Source: Histomonas meleagridis
Taxonomy: Eukaryota; Parabasalia; Tritrichomonadida; Dientamoebidae
Assembly (NCBI GenBank): GCA_020186115.1
Contig: WSYJ01000025.1
Coordinates: forward strand, 496,001-560,000
Length of the DNA stretch: 64,000 nt
Direction of reading: 5' to 3'
In this document: in pieces, positions 40,467-51,023 of the stretch
How the letters are laid out: each line of letters begins with the position of its first letter
Position numbering within the stretch: the first letter of the stretch is position 1
Position numbers and translations under genes: made by a program
Notes under the pieces: model-generated
Seen by the model: the letters and a program-made list of their open reading frames with translations, nothing else
The model's database searches: none
What the model was told of the DNA's origin: nothing

Positions 40467-41441
40467 TTAAATGTTGTAGCCCGACTCCGCATTAATCTGA
40501 ATAAGATATATTAATATATTTTTATCATTTTGAATGAAATTTCTAAAGAAATTAATAATAAAAATGGCATTTTCCCATGACATAGATATACCATTAAATA
40601 TTAATTTTAAATGTTCTGGGATATTTTTTGGTAGCCATTTATTAATTTCTTTATCATTTTCCAAACACTCTTTATTCATTCAAAATAAACTTCGAATATT
40701 ATAATTTTCAATATTAATCATAAAATATCTTTCATTATAGCCTTCTAATAATTGTAGACTAAATTCTGGAATAATTTCGAAATAATTTGTATAAATAGTA
40801 TTTGTTAATAAATTTTGAATAAAATAATTTTTATCATTCGTGTTATATGGAACAAATTTTAAATTATATTGTATCTCTGTATATTTATTTCTAGTGATAA
40901 TTATTTTAAGCATTACTGAAGGTTGTTTAATAATTATTTTATTTTTATTTGAATCATAATAATAATCTTTATTAATTTTGAATATTATAAAATCAATTGG
41001 TTGTTCTGTCTCAATAGTACAATTATAATATAAAAATATAAAAATTCTAAAAATATGTTCAAATAATGCGTCTGTATCAAAATATAATTCTTTTAATTCA
41101 TCAGGAATATCTTCATCATCTTCAGGGTATTCTCCTTGTTTATTCTTATCAAAGTTCAAAATTAATTTAATTGAAGGTTGTTCTTTCATATATCCTAAGT
41201 AATAATTAAACCATTTATGAAATAAAGTAATTATATAAATTTTATCTTCACCATTTAAAGCTTTCTGGTAAAAATTCAAATAAAACAAAGTCAATCTATA
41301 ATCATATGTTATATTATTAAATATATCGAAGATATAAAATGGATAATTTTTTTCGGGATCAGCAAAATTTAAATTAAGAAACCCATTATTTTTATTATTA
41401 TTATGTTGAATAAAATCTGAATAATCATACTTATTTTTCAT
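40467..41441 (-). pseudogene. Family X protein, copy A (one in-frame TGA)
   Basis: 324 codons from ATG 41441, broken only by TGA at 40680-40682; the frame goes on to 40467. The N-terminal half has YPFYIFDIFNNITYDYRLTL, then FHKWFNYYLGYM. The C-terminal half has LLEGYNERYFMINIENYNI, and after the TGA comes IPEHLKLIFNGISMSWENAI then FFRNF. The same two blocks recur in copies B to E. No known domain. It is the most complete copy and defines the family length. The last 10 codons contain the GC-rich 15-mer also found at 42799. Confidence 0.6.
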
Positions 41442-41756
41442 ATTATTTTATAAATCTTAAAACCTATAAATAATCTTTCTTTTAAAGGTATTATTAATTT
41501 GTTTTGATCAGGAGGTAAATATTGTTATTTTAACATTTCTTAACCCAATATATTTCGAGTCTTCTAATGATTCTTTTAATTTGATCATAAAATCATCATG
41601 GTTATAATCAATAGTTGTTATGACTTCTTCTTCATCTTTATTTTCATATGTTCTAACATACTTATAATTAATCAAATTATATTTAAATATTGTGATCTCT
41701 TTCTTAATTTCATTATTTTTGTATTTATTTTTTCGTTCTTTAATATCTTTAAACAT
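41442..41756 (-). pseudogene. Decayed frame upstream of family X copy A
   Basis: From ATG 41756, MFKDIKERKNKYKNNEIKKE to FTS at 41508; in a shifted frame YLPPDQNKLIIPLKERLFIG follows up to about 41445, just before copy A. It may be a separate small gene or the broken N-terminus of copy A. No family recognised. Confidence 0.4.
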
Positions 41757-42169
41757 TTGTAAATGTGTATTTGTTTTATATATTTTTTTATTATGATTTT
41801 TAATAATTTTACGATTTGGGATTATCGATATTTTAAAATATACTACAGCTGTTTGCTTTTTGTTTGGCTTGTTTTACAAAAGTAAATATCCGAGAAGTGA
41901 CACATCTACAAAATAAATCACCTTTTATTCATTATGAAATGCACTCTTTAAGGCAATAAATAATGAAAAATAAACAATTCAAAAATGCAGGTATTTACTT
42001 TTATTAAGCGAGACATTTACTTTTGTGAAGCAAGATATTTATTCACAAGAGCATTCGTAAACTTCTCAATTTTGGATATTTACTTTTGTGAATCAAGACA
42101 TTTATTTTAGGGTGGTAGACAATTTATAGGTTAAGCAAGACTTTGTTTTGTAGAGCATTTGCAAACTTC

Positions 42170-42655
42170 TCAATCTCGGACATTTACTTTTGTGAAGCAA
42201 GCCAAACAAAAAGCAAACAGCTGTACAGGATAATCTTGTTTTAATATCCCGATACGTGTTTCCATTGAGTATAATAAATCATATTGATTTTCATCTTCTG
42301 AATTGAAATAAATTTGTTTATTAACTAAAAATATTACAGGTAAATAACAATGTAATACTGTTAAAAATACATTTTTAGAAGGAGTATCGTTAAATATTAT
42401 TTTCTTATCAATGTAATGTCTACACCATTCAATTAAAATATTAATCAAATCTATTTTATCTTTATCTTCTAATTCATCATAATAATTAACTATAAATAGA
42501 GCAATTCTAAAATCTTTTCCAATTCCATTAACAATATTATAAATATAATTTGGGTAGTAATTTTTTACATAATTTATTAATAATTGATGATGAAATAAAA
42601 TTAAGTAATGATTTTTCAATAATTGATTTATATTAATTTGGTAAGTTAATATCAA
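42170..42655 (-). pseudogene. Family X protein, copy B (N-terminal part)
   Basis: 161 codons. NYYPNYIYNIVNGIGKDFRI then LDKDKIDLINILIEW-like blocks (ELEDKDKIDLINILIEWCRH) match copies A and C. The C-terminal block is absent and the frame runs into sequence shared with the 41880-42170 spacer, whose GTGAAGCAAG-type words repeat three times. It is a 3'-truncated copy. Confidence 0.6.
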
Positions 42656-43278
42656 ATTTTGACTATTATATTGACGTCTTAATTAAGGGAAATATTTGTT
42701 TTTTTTTTTTTCTTTTTCTTTATTTAATGAAATTTAATCCCCCCTCCCCCATAGAGAGCCCTAATGGCGCGAATGAGTGCATTTATCACAAACCTGCCGT
42801 AGCCCGACTCCGCGGAGCACTTGTTCCCAGCTTATTTCTCCAGTAGCCCAATTTTTTTTGAACAATAGTCCCTTACCTAATTTATGACCTATGTATTGAA
42901 CAACTTCGTATTCCATTTATCTTAATGACACTTTTATATTATTTGCCATTTATTTGTTTTTTATTCACTTTTTGAAATATGTAAATTTTATAATTATACT
43001 TTTCTGGCAAAGTTATGATGTGTTCCATTCAATGTTATACTTAATTTGGCATCATATTATCTTATCCACTTTTTGAATGATGATTATATTGTCACCTTTT
43101 TTGCAAACTATTCAATTGATATTAGTAAATATGGTGTTTTTCATATGACATGTCCTTTTTGTCACTTTTTAATTTTTAATTTGACTAAGTCTGTTCGACA
43201 TTTGTAATTTTTTTATATAAGTGTAATTAAAGAAGATTATGATATTTATAATCACCAGCCATTATTACTAGTTCTTTC
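42656..43278. other. Spacer with GC-rich island
   Basis: 42730-42860 contains CCCCCCTCCCCC and GTAGCCCGACTCCGC (42799-42813), an exact 15-base match to 40476-40490, followed by GGAGC, so that CTCCGCGGAG is a palindrome. The rest is AT-rich. Confidence 0.5.
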
Positions 43279-44036
43279 TCAAAAGAATCCATAGATGATG
43301 AGTTTTTTATTAGCAAGATATATAAATTGAAAATATTTGTTTTGAAGTAAACTATTAGTACAGTTTTGGAAGAATCCTAATTCAAAATTAAATGGGAATT
43401 TTTCATTAATAATTTTAAGTTTTTCTGATCCTATAGATGATATAATTGCAGATCGTATCTTGCTATGCTTCATTTTTTTAACAAATTTAGGTATAAACTT
43501 TTTATCAGGTATATTTATTAATCTATAACTATTATAAGGTTTAATTACTGCTTTGTAGCTCCAACATAATTTATTATAAATGTTGATATCCATATATTTT
43601 ACACGAATTATATTGTTTCATAACATTAATTAAATAATATATAGATATATATTCATCTGTATATTCGATGGGTTTAGATTTATTATAATTTTTAATACTA
43701 TCAATTGATATATGAACATTTTCATTCAACATATAATGATTATCTATAAAAATTGATTTTATACTTTTATCATATTGTTTTCCATAATCTCTTTGAGCAA
43801 AATTTTTGTTAGCCATATATCTGATATTAATATGTATTTTTGATAAATCTGATATATCTATTAATGGTTCTAGAGGAACTGTTCTAGTGTTGATAAATGA
43901 TCTTAACATATTAATTTCATTTTCTGTAAATTAATTACTAGCAATAAATGATTGAACTAAACAAGATTCATCAATAGTATCATTGTTGATGTTATTGAAA
44001 ATACCATACTTAGTAATATCTATATTAGTTGTATTG
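43279..44036 (-). pseudogene. Decayed Maverick DNA polymerase B, N-terminal region
   Basis: From about 44036 the frame reads TNIDITKYGIFNNINNDTID then ESCLVQSFIASN, a TAA, and NMLRSFINTRTVPLEPLIDI; it then continues with DKSIKSIFIDNHYMLNENVH and NVMKQYN to 43574. A frame change leads to SYRLINIPDKKFIPKF to 43279. The order (Cys-Leu/Phe-Ile-Tyr block, R-[IT]-P helix, HYf/HYm block) parallels residues 70-190 of the polymerase frame beginning at 53106. The exonuclease motifs are not visible. Confidence 0.5.
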
Positions 44037-44404
44037 ATATTAAAAAAAATCCTGGATTAACTCTCTCGAGATTATCAAACGAAAGAAACAAAAAAAATAA
44101 AAAAATGGAAGAAAAGAAAAAAAAAGACAAGAAAAAAAATAGAAAAAGATAAAATTTCAAAAGAATTTATTCCTATATTTTCACATATAATACAAGAATC
44201 AGATTTAAATTTACGTCGTAAATTAAAATATGATGAAAAACTGGAAAACTTTTGGATAACGATTTATAATAACTTTGGACAAAAAGTTTATAATTTTTTT
44301 AAGATTAATATGAAGGGGCCAAGTGCTTTTATTATTTATTATTGGCTTCAAAATGAAAAATTTTTTATTTTGAAAAGTTTCGACATGTCGATAATATAAA
44401 TTAT

Positions 44405-44935
44405 ATGATAGATTTTCGGAGAAATTTGTATGAATTTGATGATTTAAAATGTACATTATCAATCGATACCATGAAACTCGATGAAGATTCATATATTAAT
44501 CATAAAGGTGCAATAGATGGTGTGGTTGACAGAAAATTAGTTTATATACCTGAAAATATTCGTAAAGATTATCTGATGTACTCGAAAATATTTAACTTTC
44601 AGCTCAAAAATAAGAATATTGCAAATTCCATTTTTATTGTTACTTTATGTCCATTATTTAATATTAAATCTATTTCGATACATATTTATCTAAGTTCAAG
44701 TTCATCGGCAGATGACTATGTTATGAAAATGATAGAAACAATCCCCGGTATCATAAATAAAAATAATATAGAAGTCATAGGAATTTCAACGGATGCTGAT
44801 CCATCATATAGAAGTAATTTTGTTACTTTTTTTGATGAATGGTCAAAATATATTGTGAATCATAAAGGAAATATATTTGAAATACCAATCAGCAAAAAAT
44901 CATTTACAAACGATTGTCCACACATTTTGAAATAG
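44405..44935 (+). pseudogene. DDE/RNase-H-type transposase fragment
   Basis: 176 codons. DLKCTLSIDTMKLDED is a beta strand ending in Asp as at the first catalytic position, and VIGISTDADPSYRSNF places a second Asp pair on a strand in the manner of P-element, THAP9 and other RNase-H-fold transposases. The frame stops after DCPHILK. Upstream, 44290-44400 reads MKGPSAFIIYYWLQNEKFF in another frame, so the N-terminus was frameshifted off. The superfamily is not determined. Confidence 0.5.
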
Positions 44936-45839
44936 ATCCGTTTCAGATTAATTACGAAAACCAGGATTTTTGTGAATAAAAACGGATGGTTGAATTTAGA
45001 AAATAGATCTTGATGGCGTTTCTTGTGTAACTGTAGATTCATTACGAAATCTTAATCATTGTTTTATGCCATATTGGTTTAAAAACAATGGGCACGACGC
45101 CATGGATGATTTTTATCCTATGTATATTTTTTCTTCAACAACATTAAATAATGCTTTTGGTACTCTCCAAGCAATAGTAGAAATTTGAATACCTTCCTCT
45201 CAAAAAGTCGAAATGCCTTTCAATTATGCGTGATTTTATAAATAGCATTGAAAAATTCCCATTCAAAATATTTTTGTGGAGAAATATTCCTTCTCAAATT
45301 TGATTTCTATGTTCTACATTTTTTGACATAAAAATTTCTTAAAATTTACGAATTGCCATCGTATTCCTTAAATAATTTTAAATTATTCGATATTTTCAAT
45401 TTTAATATGACAAATATGCATCGACACGCAACATTCTCAGATATAATATATATATTGAACTCAATATTTATAATAATATTCATCAAATTCGTTTCGGAAA
45501 TTCGGTCATAGGTATACTGGGAAGATATAAGTACTAGCCATTAAAAATACATAATATACGCACATAATTGAGAATATTAATCAATATAAATATAGAATAA
45601 TATTCATGATAAGTCAAGATAAATTTTTTTTCATATTTAAAAGTGACATATATCACTTTTGTATGGTTTATTTTTGTCGGTGCGCCGATGGTCAACGATA
45701 TGCTAAATCATTGAGATAAACGAGCAATAAATAAACATATTTCTTGATCAATTCATTGCAAATAAAGTAAAAATTGCCCAAAAATTTTATTAATCATTAT
45801 TTGAAATAAAAATATATGGGAAGGGGATAGGGGGTAAAA
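44936..45839. other. AT-rich spacer with transposase remnants
   Basis: The first 150 bases probably continue the transposase relic (fragments such as DSLRNLNHCFMPYWFKNNG in a shifted frame, about 45036-45090). Nothing further is recognised. Confidence 0.35.
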
Positions 45840-46615
45840 AAAGTATGACCCTTTCATCTCGATTTCTATTCAATAAAAAATTTTTGTAATAATATTATTT
45901 TTAGAAATAAGATGTGTGCACTAAGATAATATGAACAAAGTTCTTTAACTTCTTTATGATGATGATAAAAGTTTGTCAGTAATTTTCGTAGTGTACTAAA
46001 TCACATCGAAAAAGTTCGAAAAAATAATGGTTTAATTTGTTCAAAACTTTTAGATTAAATATCTCTTCATCATATATAAAAAAAATAAAATCATATATGA
46101 AATATCGAAGAATCTAATTAGAAAAAATAATGTATGTATAAGAATTTCAAAGATGATTTGTAAAAAATTCAAAAAAGTGGATTTATCATGCCTATACAAA
46201 TAAACTCATAAAATGCACCATAGTAACTTGATTTAGCTAGTTACAAAGATTTTTTCTAAATATTGATTCTCTAATCCCAAAAATATATTAGGGAAATATA
46301 AAACGACACATTAAATAATTTTAGAAGTTTTTATGTATGCAGTGTATTAAATAAAATATGTTCGAAAGTGGACCCCATATAGAATAACGGTAGTCAGGGG
46401 TAATGAAATGGTACATCATTCAAATAAATTTTGAGAAATACATATAAAGATTCAGAAAAATGTTTTTATTTATATAATAATGAATTGGAACCATCTGTTC
46501 TATTTAAGGTATGAAAGTGATAATTATTAATCAATAAATAACCTATTCATCGTTCAATGTCAATTTTATATAACAATTTACGCTGATAATGCTATTTGAT
46601 ATAAAATTCCTTTTA
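45840..46615 (+). repeat. Dispersed 0.8-kb non-coding repeat, copy 2
   Basis: The diverged partner of 35600-36400, in the same orientation and about 10.2 kb away. It starts near ATAGGGGGTAAAAAAAGTATG and ends about 100 bases before the 3' end of the capsid-like gene. It has no coding potential and no inverted partner on the far side of the Maverick segment. Confidence 0.7.
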
Positions 46616-46723
46616 TATCATAATATATTTTTAAAGGCACATATTTATAATTAACAATATTCCTTTGATAATATATTGCCAGAAATTTAATTTTTTATTA
46701 ACAAAATAATGGGAAAACAGGAG

Positions 46724-48121
46724 TTAAAAAATATGATGGTTCATACCGATACACACACAATGCACACTTAATCTATTATTATATCTTGTACCATTAGAAT
46801 CATTTCTATCCATAGTTAAAGAATCTTCAAATTCTTTAGTACATTGTATACCACCATCTAAATCAGAAGCAACTAATTGATATTGTAAAAATCTAGCACC
46901 TAAAGTAGAAATAGGTTCATCAGGATAATTTTGACCTGCAATAGTTAATTGTACATTATTATAAATAGGATTATCGAAACAAGTATAATCATTAGGATGT
47001 TTTGGAAATACAACTGTAATAGTTGTAACATTAAATAAAGCCATATTAATAGTAGATTATATACCAGATTCAGTAGCAGCTAAAGCAAATGCATTATAAT
47101 CTAATTGTTGTGAAGGAATTAATAAACCTCCAGGTTGTTGAAGTATTTGAGCTATTTTATTTAAAGTTTCTTCTTTAACTCCAAATCCAAACATATTAGA
47201 TTTACATGAAAGTACAGTTAAACCTGTACAATATAAAGAAACATTCTCAGATACAGTATCAATAGTATGATTAGTTTCAGTATCACATTTAAATGTAGTA
47301 GTTATATTAGCAGAATTACCTATTTGAGTAAAACCATGAGTAAATAAAGGTAAATTATTAAAAGTAGCATTAATAGAAGAATCTTCTAAAAATTCTTTAA
47401 CTTATTTAATTTTACGTGGATCTACTTGACACCAAACTAAACCATTTTGTTTAACATAAAACTTTAATTCAATATCACCAACTAATCTATTTGGATATAA
47501 ATCAAATGCTTGTAAAGCTAATATATCTTCAAATGGAAGATTCATTTCAAATTCGATATCATGTTTATTTCCATCTGCAATTGTATTTAAATCAACATAA
47601 GTACCACAAACAGATTGAGAATATTCTGAAACATTTTCATATAAAGAATGTGTATATTTCCTAGTTTTCTTTTCAGCATAAGGTTTAATTGTAGAATAAC
47701 AATAACCTTCACGACAACATTCATTTTGTTGATAACCAGTAGAAATATTATTAGACATAATTTGTAATTGATCTAATAATTGATTAGAACTCTTAAAACC
47801 TATAAATATTTTAGCTAAATTTTCAGGATCTTGTAAATTACCAGATGAAATAGCTTTTGATAATTGTACAGTTATTCTAATTTTAAAATTAATAAAACCT
47901 TCAGTTATTTGTGAAACCATATGATCACCATGAGTAATTCTTAATCTAGTTTCTTGTGATTGATTAAAAGGAGCATTTTGATCATGACAATCTTCAGTTC
48001 TTAAAATAAAAGAACTAGTACCATCATTTTTAGCAATTAAATCTTTAAGACGATCAAAATAAGCTCCAACATTACCTTGATCATCTTGTTCATTTTTGGA
48101 TTGCGTATTATTATAATACAT
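46724..48121 (-). pseudogene. Maverick major capsid-like protein, two in-frame TAA
   Basis: A continuous 466-codon frame from ATG 48121 to TAA 46724. It is interrupted only by TAA at 47402-47404 (after VDPRKIK) and TAA at 47057-47059 (after ATESGI), with no frameshift. The beta-rich sequence, with NECCREGYCYSTIKPYAEK, YENVSEYSQSVCGTYVDL, LPFEDILALQAFDLYPN and GLVWCQVDP, fits the double-jelly-roll capsid gene of trichomonad Mavericks. It is the only large minus-strand gene of this segment and sits at its left edge. A functional capsid would need both stops suppressed; decay is the simpler reading. Confidence 0.68.
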
Positions 48122-48156
48122 TAATAAAAATGAAAAATATTTTTCATAATTTTTAA

Positions 48157-48387
48157 ATGGGTTGGGGTTTTTGAAATAAAATTAAAAAAGGTTTGAGCAA
48201 ATTTCAGTTAAGTAAAGAACAACAAGAAAAATTCAACAAAAATGTGAAAAAATGGTTAGAACATGAAAAGAATTTAGGTAATAAAAATAGAATTCTACCA
48301 TATAAACCTAATGATAAAATAATATTTAAAGATGTAAAAGAAAAAGTTAGGAATAAGTTAATATTACAGGATTTAATAAAACAATGA
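48157..48387 (+). pseudogene. pVI-like small protein, first copy, TGA at codon 6
   Basis: 76 codons from ATG 48157. Codon 6 is TGA (48172-48174): MGWGF-stop-NKIK. The paralogue that follows at 48408 has MAWGFWNKIK, so the stop stands where Trp is found. The rest is Lys-rich and amphipathic (FNKNVKKWLEHEKNLGNKNR). The stop TGA (48385-48387) overlaps an ATG of the next gene. It is divergent from the capsid-like gene, with ATGs 36 bases apart. Confidence 0.6.
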
Positions 48388-48407
48388 ATTTATTTTTATT
48401 ATTATTT

Positions 48408-48677
48408 ATGGCTTGGGGTTTTTGGAACAAAATTAAAAATGAATTTAAAAAAGCAGGTGCTTACTTCAGAGATAAAATTATTAAACCAGTTGGTAGATTT
48501 ATTGGTAATGTATGGAATAAAGTAGCTAAACCTGTTGTAAATACAGTAGGTAAAATACCTGGAATTGAAAATTTACCTGGTCATGCAGGTGCTATTGCAA
48601 AAGGAATTAAAATAGCAGATAAATTCTCACCTGTTATAGATGGTGTAGCAAATGCACTAGTCGGTCAAAAGAAATAA
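48408..48677 (+). CDS. pVI-like minor capsid protein
   Basis: 89 aa. The N-terminal MAWGFWNKIKNEFKKAG is an amphipathic Trp-rich helix, followed by FIGNVWNKVAKPVV and a Gly/Ala-rich second half (HAGAIAKGIKIADKFSPVID). The plan of an amphipathic N-terminal helix plus Gly/Ala segments resembles internal cement/lytic minor capsid proteins of adenovirus pVI type that accompany Polinton capsids. An upstream ATG at 48384 would add a hydrophobic octapeptide. The ATG at 48408 is preferred because it lines up with the paralogue 48157. It lies directly after that paralogue on the same strand. Confidence 0.65.
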   Translation: MAWGFWNKIKNEFKKAGAYFRDKIIKPVGRFIGNVWNKVAKPVVNTVGKIPGIENLPGHAGAIAKGIKIADKFSPVIDGVANALVGQKK

Positions 48678-48705
48678 TAAAATATTATTTATATATATAT
48701 TGTTT

Positions 48706-48794
48706 TGAATTTTTGAAACTAAACTATGCCAAATCCCAGGCGTCCTTTAAGGACGCCTGCGTCCCATTTGTCATAGTTTAGTTTCAAAAATTCA
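48706..48794. repeat. Nested perfect inverted repeat (cruciform-type)
   Basis: Outer arms of 23 bases, 48706-48728 (TGAATTTTTGAAACT, then AAACTATG) and 48772-48794, are perfect reverse complements. The 43-base loop contains a second perfect hairpin, AGGCGTCC-TTTAA-GGACGCCT (48738-48758). The inner stem is GC-rich while the surroundings are AT-rich. It lies between two convergently spaced plus-strand genes of the Maverick. It may be a transcription end, a replication or packaging structure, or a recombination hot spot. Confidence 0.9.
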
Positions 48795-48828
48795 TTGTAA
48801 TTTAATAAAATTTAAATCATTTTTATAA

Positions 48829-49059
48829 ATGTCTGATAGCACGAAGGTGATCAAGACTTATTATGACAAAGAGCCAACAAATTCATCAACGATAGAAGAA
48901 GAATCTGATTTAATAGATCCTTCTATTCAGTATATAAAGTCATTAAAACTAACTATTAGTAATTCAATTTATTTTGAAAAATTATCAAATTATCCAATTG
49001 AAAGACAAAATAGTAGATTATATTCATCACCTTCTAGTTTTTTTATGGAATCAAAATAA
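48829..49059 (+). CDS. Small Maverick protein, unknown
   Basis: 76 aa, acidic in its first half (DSTKVIKTYYDKEPTNSSTI, EEESDLIDP) and Ser/Tyr-rich in its second. No family recognised. The start is preceded by AAATCATTTTTATAA, the TCATTTTT motif shared by the other genes of this segment, which supports it as expressed. It is convergent with the gene at 49091-49558, with only 31 bases between the stops. Confidence 0.5.
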   Translation: MSDSTKVIKTYYDKEPTNSSTIEEESDLIDPSIQYIKSLKLTISNSIYFEKLSNYPIERQNSRLYSSPSSFFMESK

Positions 49060-49090
49060 ATAAAAAAAATTAAAATCATTTTTTTTATTT

Positions 49091-49558
49091 TTAGGCACTC
49101 TTGAAAAGATCCTGTCTTAAATCAAAAGCAGATTGATGAGTTTTGTCTTTATGTTGACTATTAACGATTACATTATCTAATAATGTACGATTAATTTCAT
49201 CATTATATGACTCATAGATATATGACGCATACCATCGTCCAAATTTACATTTCAATGGAAATAAGTCTATTTCTAAATAATGAACATTTTGATTTATAGG
49301 TGGTTTCTTATTTTCAGTAATTGGAATTGATATTAGTATTGGATTGTCAAAGAATTCTATTATTTCTTTGTGAATAAAATAAAATTCGGAAAAATTACTA
49401 TGTTTTATTATCATCCCAATTGGATTGATAATAAAATTGTTGTAATTTCCCATTTTATTATATTTAGGATCAAAGAATATTGCAACATCAATAGCATCAA
49501 GATCCTTATTTTTGATATTGTCCGCAATTTGAGCAATGGAATAAATATGTGCATTCAT
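49091..49558 (-). CDS. Maverick-associated protein, unknown
   Basis: 155 aa, intact, from ATG 49558. It begins MNAHIYSIAQIADNIKNKDL, with hydrophobic strands (AIDVAIFFDP, NFIINPIGMIIKHS) and a Tyr-rich end (FGRWYASYIYESYNDE). No domain is recognised and no signal peptide or membrane helix is seen. It may be a small enzyme or virion protein. It is convergent with 48829-49059, and its upstream flank is the GC-rich island. Confidence 0.5.
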   Translation of the reverse strand: MNAHIYSIAQIADNIKNKDLDAIDVAIFFDPKYNKMGNYNNFIINPIGMIIKHSNFSEFYFIHKEIIEFFDNPILISIPITENKKPPINQNVHYLEIDLFPLKCKFGRWYASYIYESYNDEINRTLLDNVIVNSQHKDKTHQSAFDLRQDLFKSA

Positions 49559-49599
49559 GAAGAAAAATGAAGTGATAATTTATAACAATTATTAACTAT

Positions 49600-49970
49600 T
49601 TAAAATAAAGTTTGCCATGCGACCGAAATAACCGTCGCTTTTGTCTACTAACCTCGTGGCAAAGATAAATTGTATAGGATTAATGTCCGACCAAACATAA
49701 CCGGGATAACCGGGGACAATTCGTGTTGGTTAAGCGAGGTTTTTGTTAGGTTTATGTGACAAGTGGTGCTAAATATGCTATCGTCCCTATCAAAAAGTTT
49801 CGCGTTCTCTCAAAATTGAATGCGCATTCAAATTTTCAGACGAATTGTATGGCTCACAAAAATCATTTCGATTTTTGTTGCGAGCGAAGCGAGCACACTC
49901 GGGGGATTGAAGGGCGGGGCCCCTAGGGTCCTGGTGATCAGTCCCGATCGCATTATATACTAACCAGAAT
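49600..49970. other. GC-rich non-coding island inside the Maverick
   Basis: In contrast to the AT-rich surroundings it contains GAAATAACCGTCGC, AACCGGGATAACCGGGGAC, the near-palindromic TTGCGAGCGAAGCGAGCAC (49879-49897), and GGGGCGG/GGGGCCCCTAGGG near 49913-49929. No open frame above about 40 codons is evident. It may be a control region, a replication or packaging site, or an inserted foreign piece, since it separates the intact block (46.7-49.6 kb) from the degraded family X block. Confidence 0.55.
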
Positions 49971-51017
49971 ATGATATTAAAATTTTCAGGGAAACTAACA
50001 GATGAAGAATTACAAAACGAAGATCCTTATTATTTCATCAAAAAAGATTATCCTGTGTATATTATAGATTGGTTTAATTCCATAGCTCCTGATACACGGA
50101 TTGGATTATTTTTTCTGAATTTTTTTGATGAAATGAAGAATGAAGATAATATACTTCTTATAAATATATTCCAAAATTGGTTGTTGAAGTTTACTCATTT
50201 TATATCTCATTATGAGGTAACTTTCTTGAAAGTAAATGATGTCATCTTAACTATCCCACCTAGTATTACAAAATTACAAAAATACAGTAATATTAAAGTC
50301 TGGTTTTTTGAATTATTAAGATTATTTCATACTGTATTGTATTAAATTAATGAAAATACTTATTTATAACAACAATATCCGGAAATATTCAATAAAATAT
50401 TTGTTAGTATAACTTATGAACAAATACAGAATGAATTAAAAATAAAAGAAGAAAAAGAAAAGGAAGAAAAAGAAGAAAAAAATAAAGTCAAAAAAAAAGA
50501 AATTATTATATCAAAAACCAAAGATTTAGATATAATGTTAGCAAAACAAATTAATAAAGACATAAAATATGATCCAAACAAAGAACCATCAAAATTTAAT
50601 TCTATATGGTACGAAGAGATTGAAAAAAATGAAAAATGATAAAGTGTCCCTTTACAACATATACTTACATATGAAAATGAACTTTTTACATTCAAATTAG
50701 TTAGAACATTAATAGATACACAATATTCTTTCATATTAAACGATTTTAATATATGACAAAATAAATATTTACCAGAACACAACCAAATCGAAAAAAAATT
50801 TATTGCAGGATGCGTTATACAAAGAGAATATGAAGAAGAAGATGATCAAGGTTATATCATTGTTTATGATTTTAAAAAATTTTTGAATTATGATTTTAGA
50901 TATTTTGGTAAAAGTATAAGCAATGAAACCTTATTTATTCATCAAAACAAATATTTACCATATATTTTTAATATATTTAATACTTTATTTTATGATCATA
51001 AATTTACTTTATTTTAG
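49971..51017 (+). pseudogene. Family X protein, copy C (five in-frame stops, no frameshift)
   Basis: One frame of 348 codons runs from ATG 49971 to TAG 51015. It is interrupted by TAA 50343, TAA 50367, TGA 50637, TAA 50640 and TGA 50754. The first 124 codons are clean: DYPVYIIDWFNSIAPDTRIG then NEDNILLINIFQNWLLKF. A Lys/Glu coiled region follows (KIKEEKEKEEKEEKNKVKKK) and then a last block ending FNIFNTLFYDHKF. The absence of frameshifts across more than 1 kb is remarkable for a pseudogene. It shares the YP-YI-D--N-I--D-RI block with copies A and B. Confidence 0.55.
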
Positions 51018-51023
51018 TTCTGA

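Noticed and set aside
35600-46615. The 0.8-kb repeats as terminal inverted repeats of a Maverick
   Set aside because: The two copies are in direct, not inverted, orientation and no inverted copy was seen right of 58.6 kb.
50414-50782. 122-codon minus-strand Ser/Phe-rich frame
   Set aside because: Antisense shadow of the Lys/Glu coiled stretch of family X copy C.
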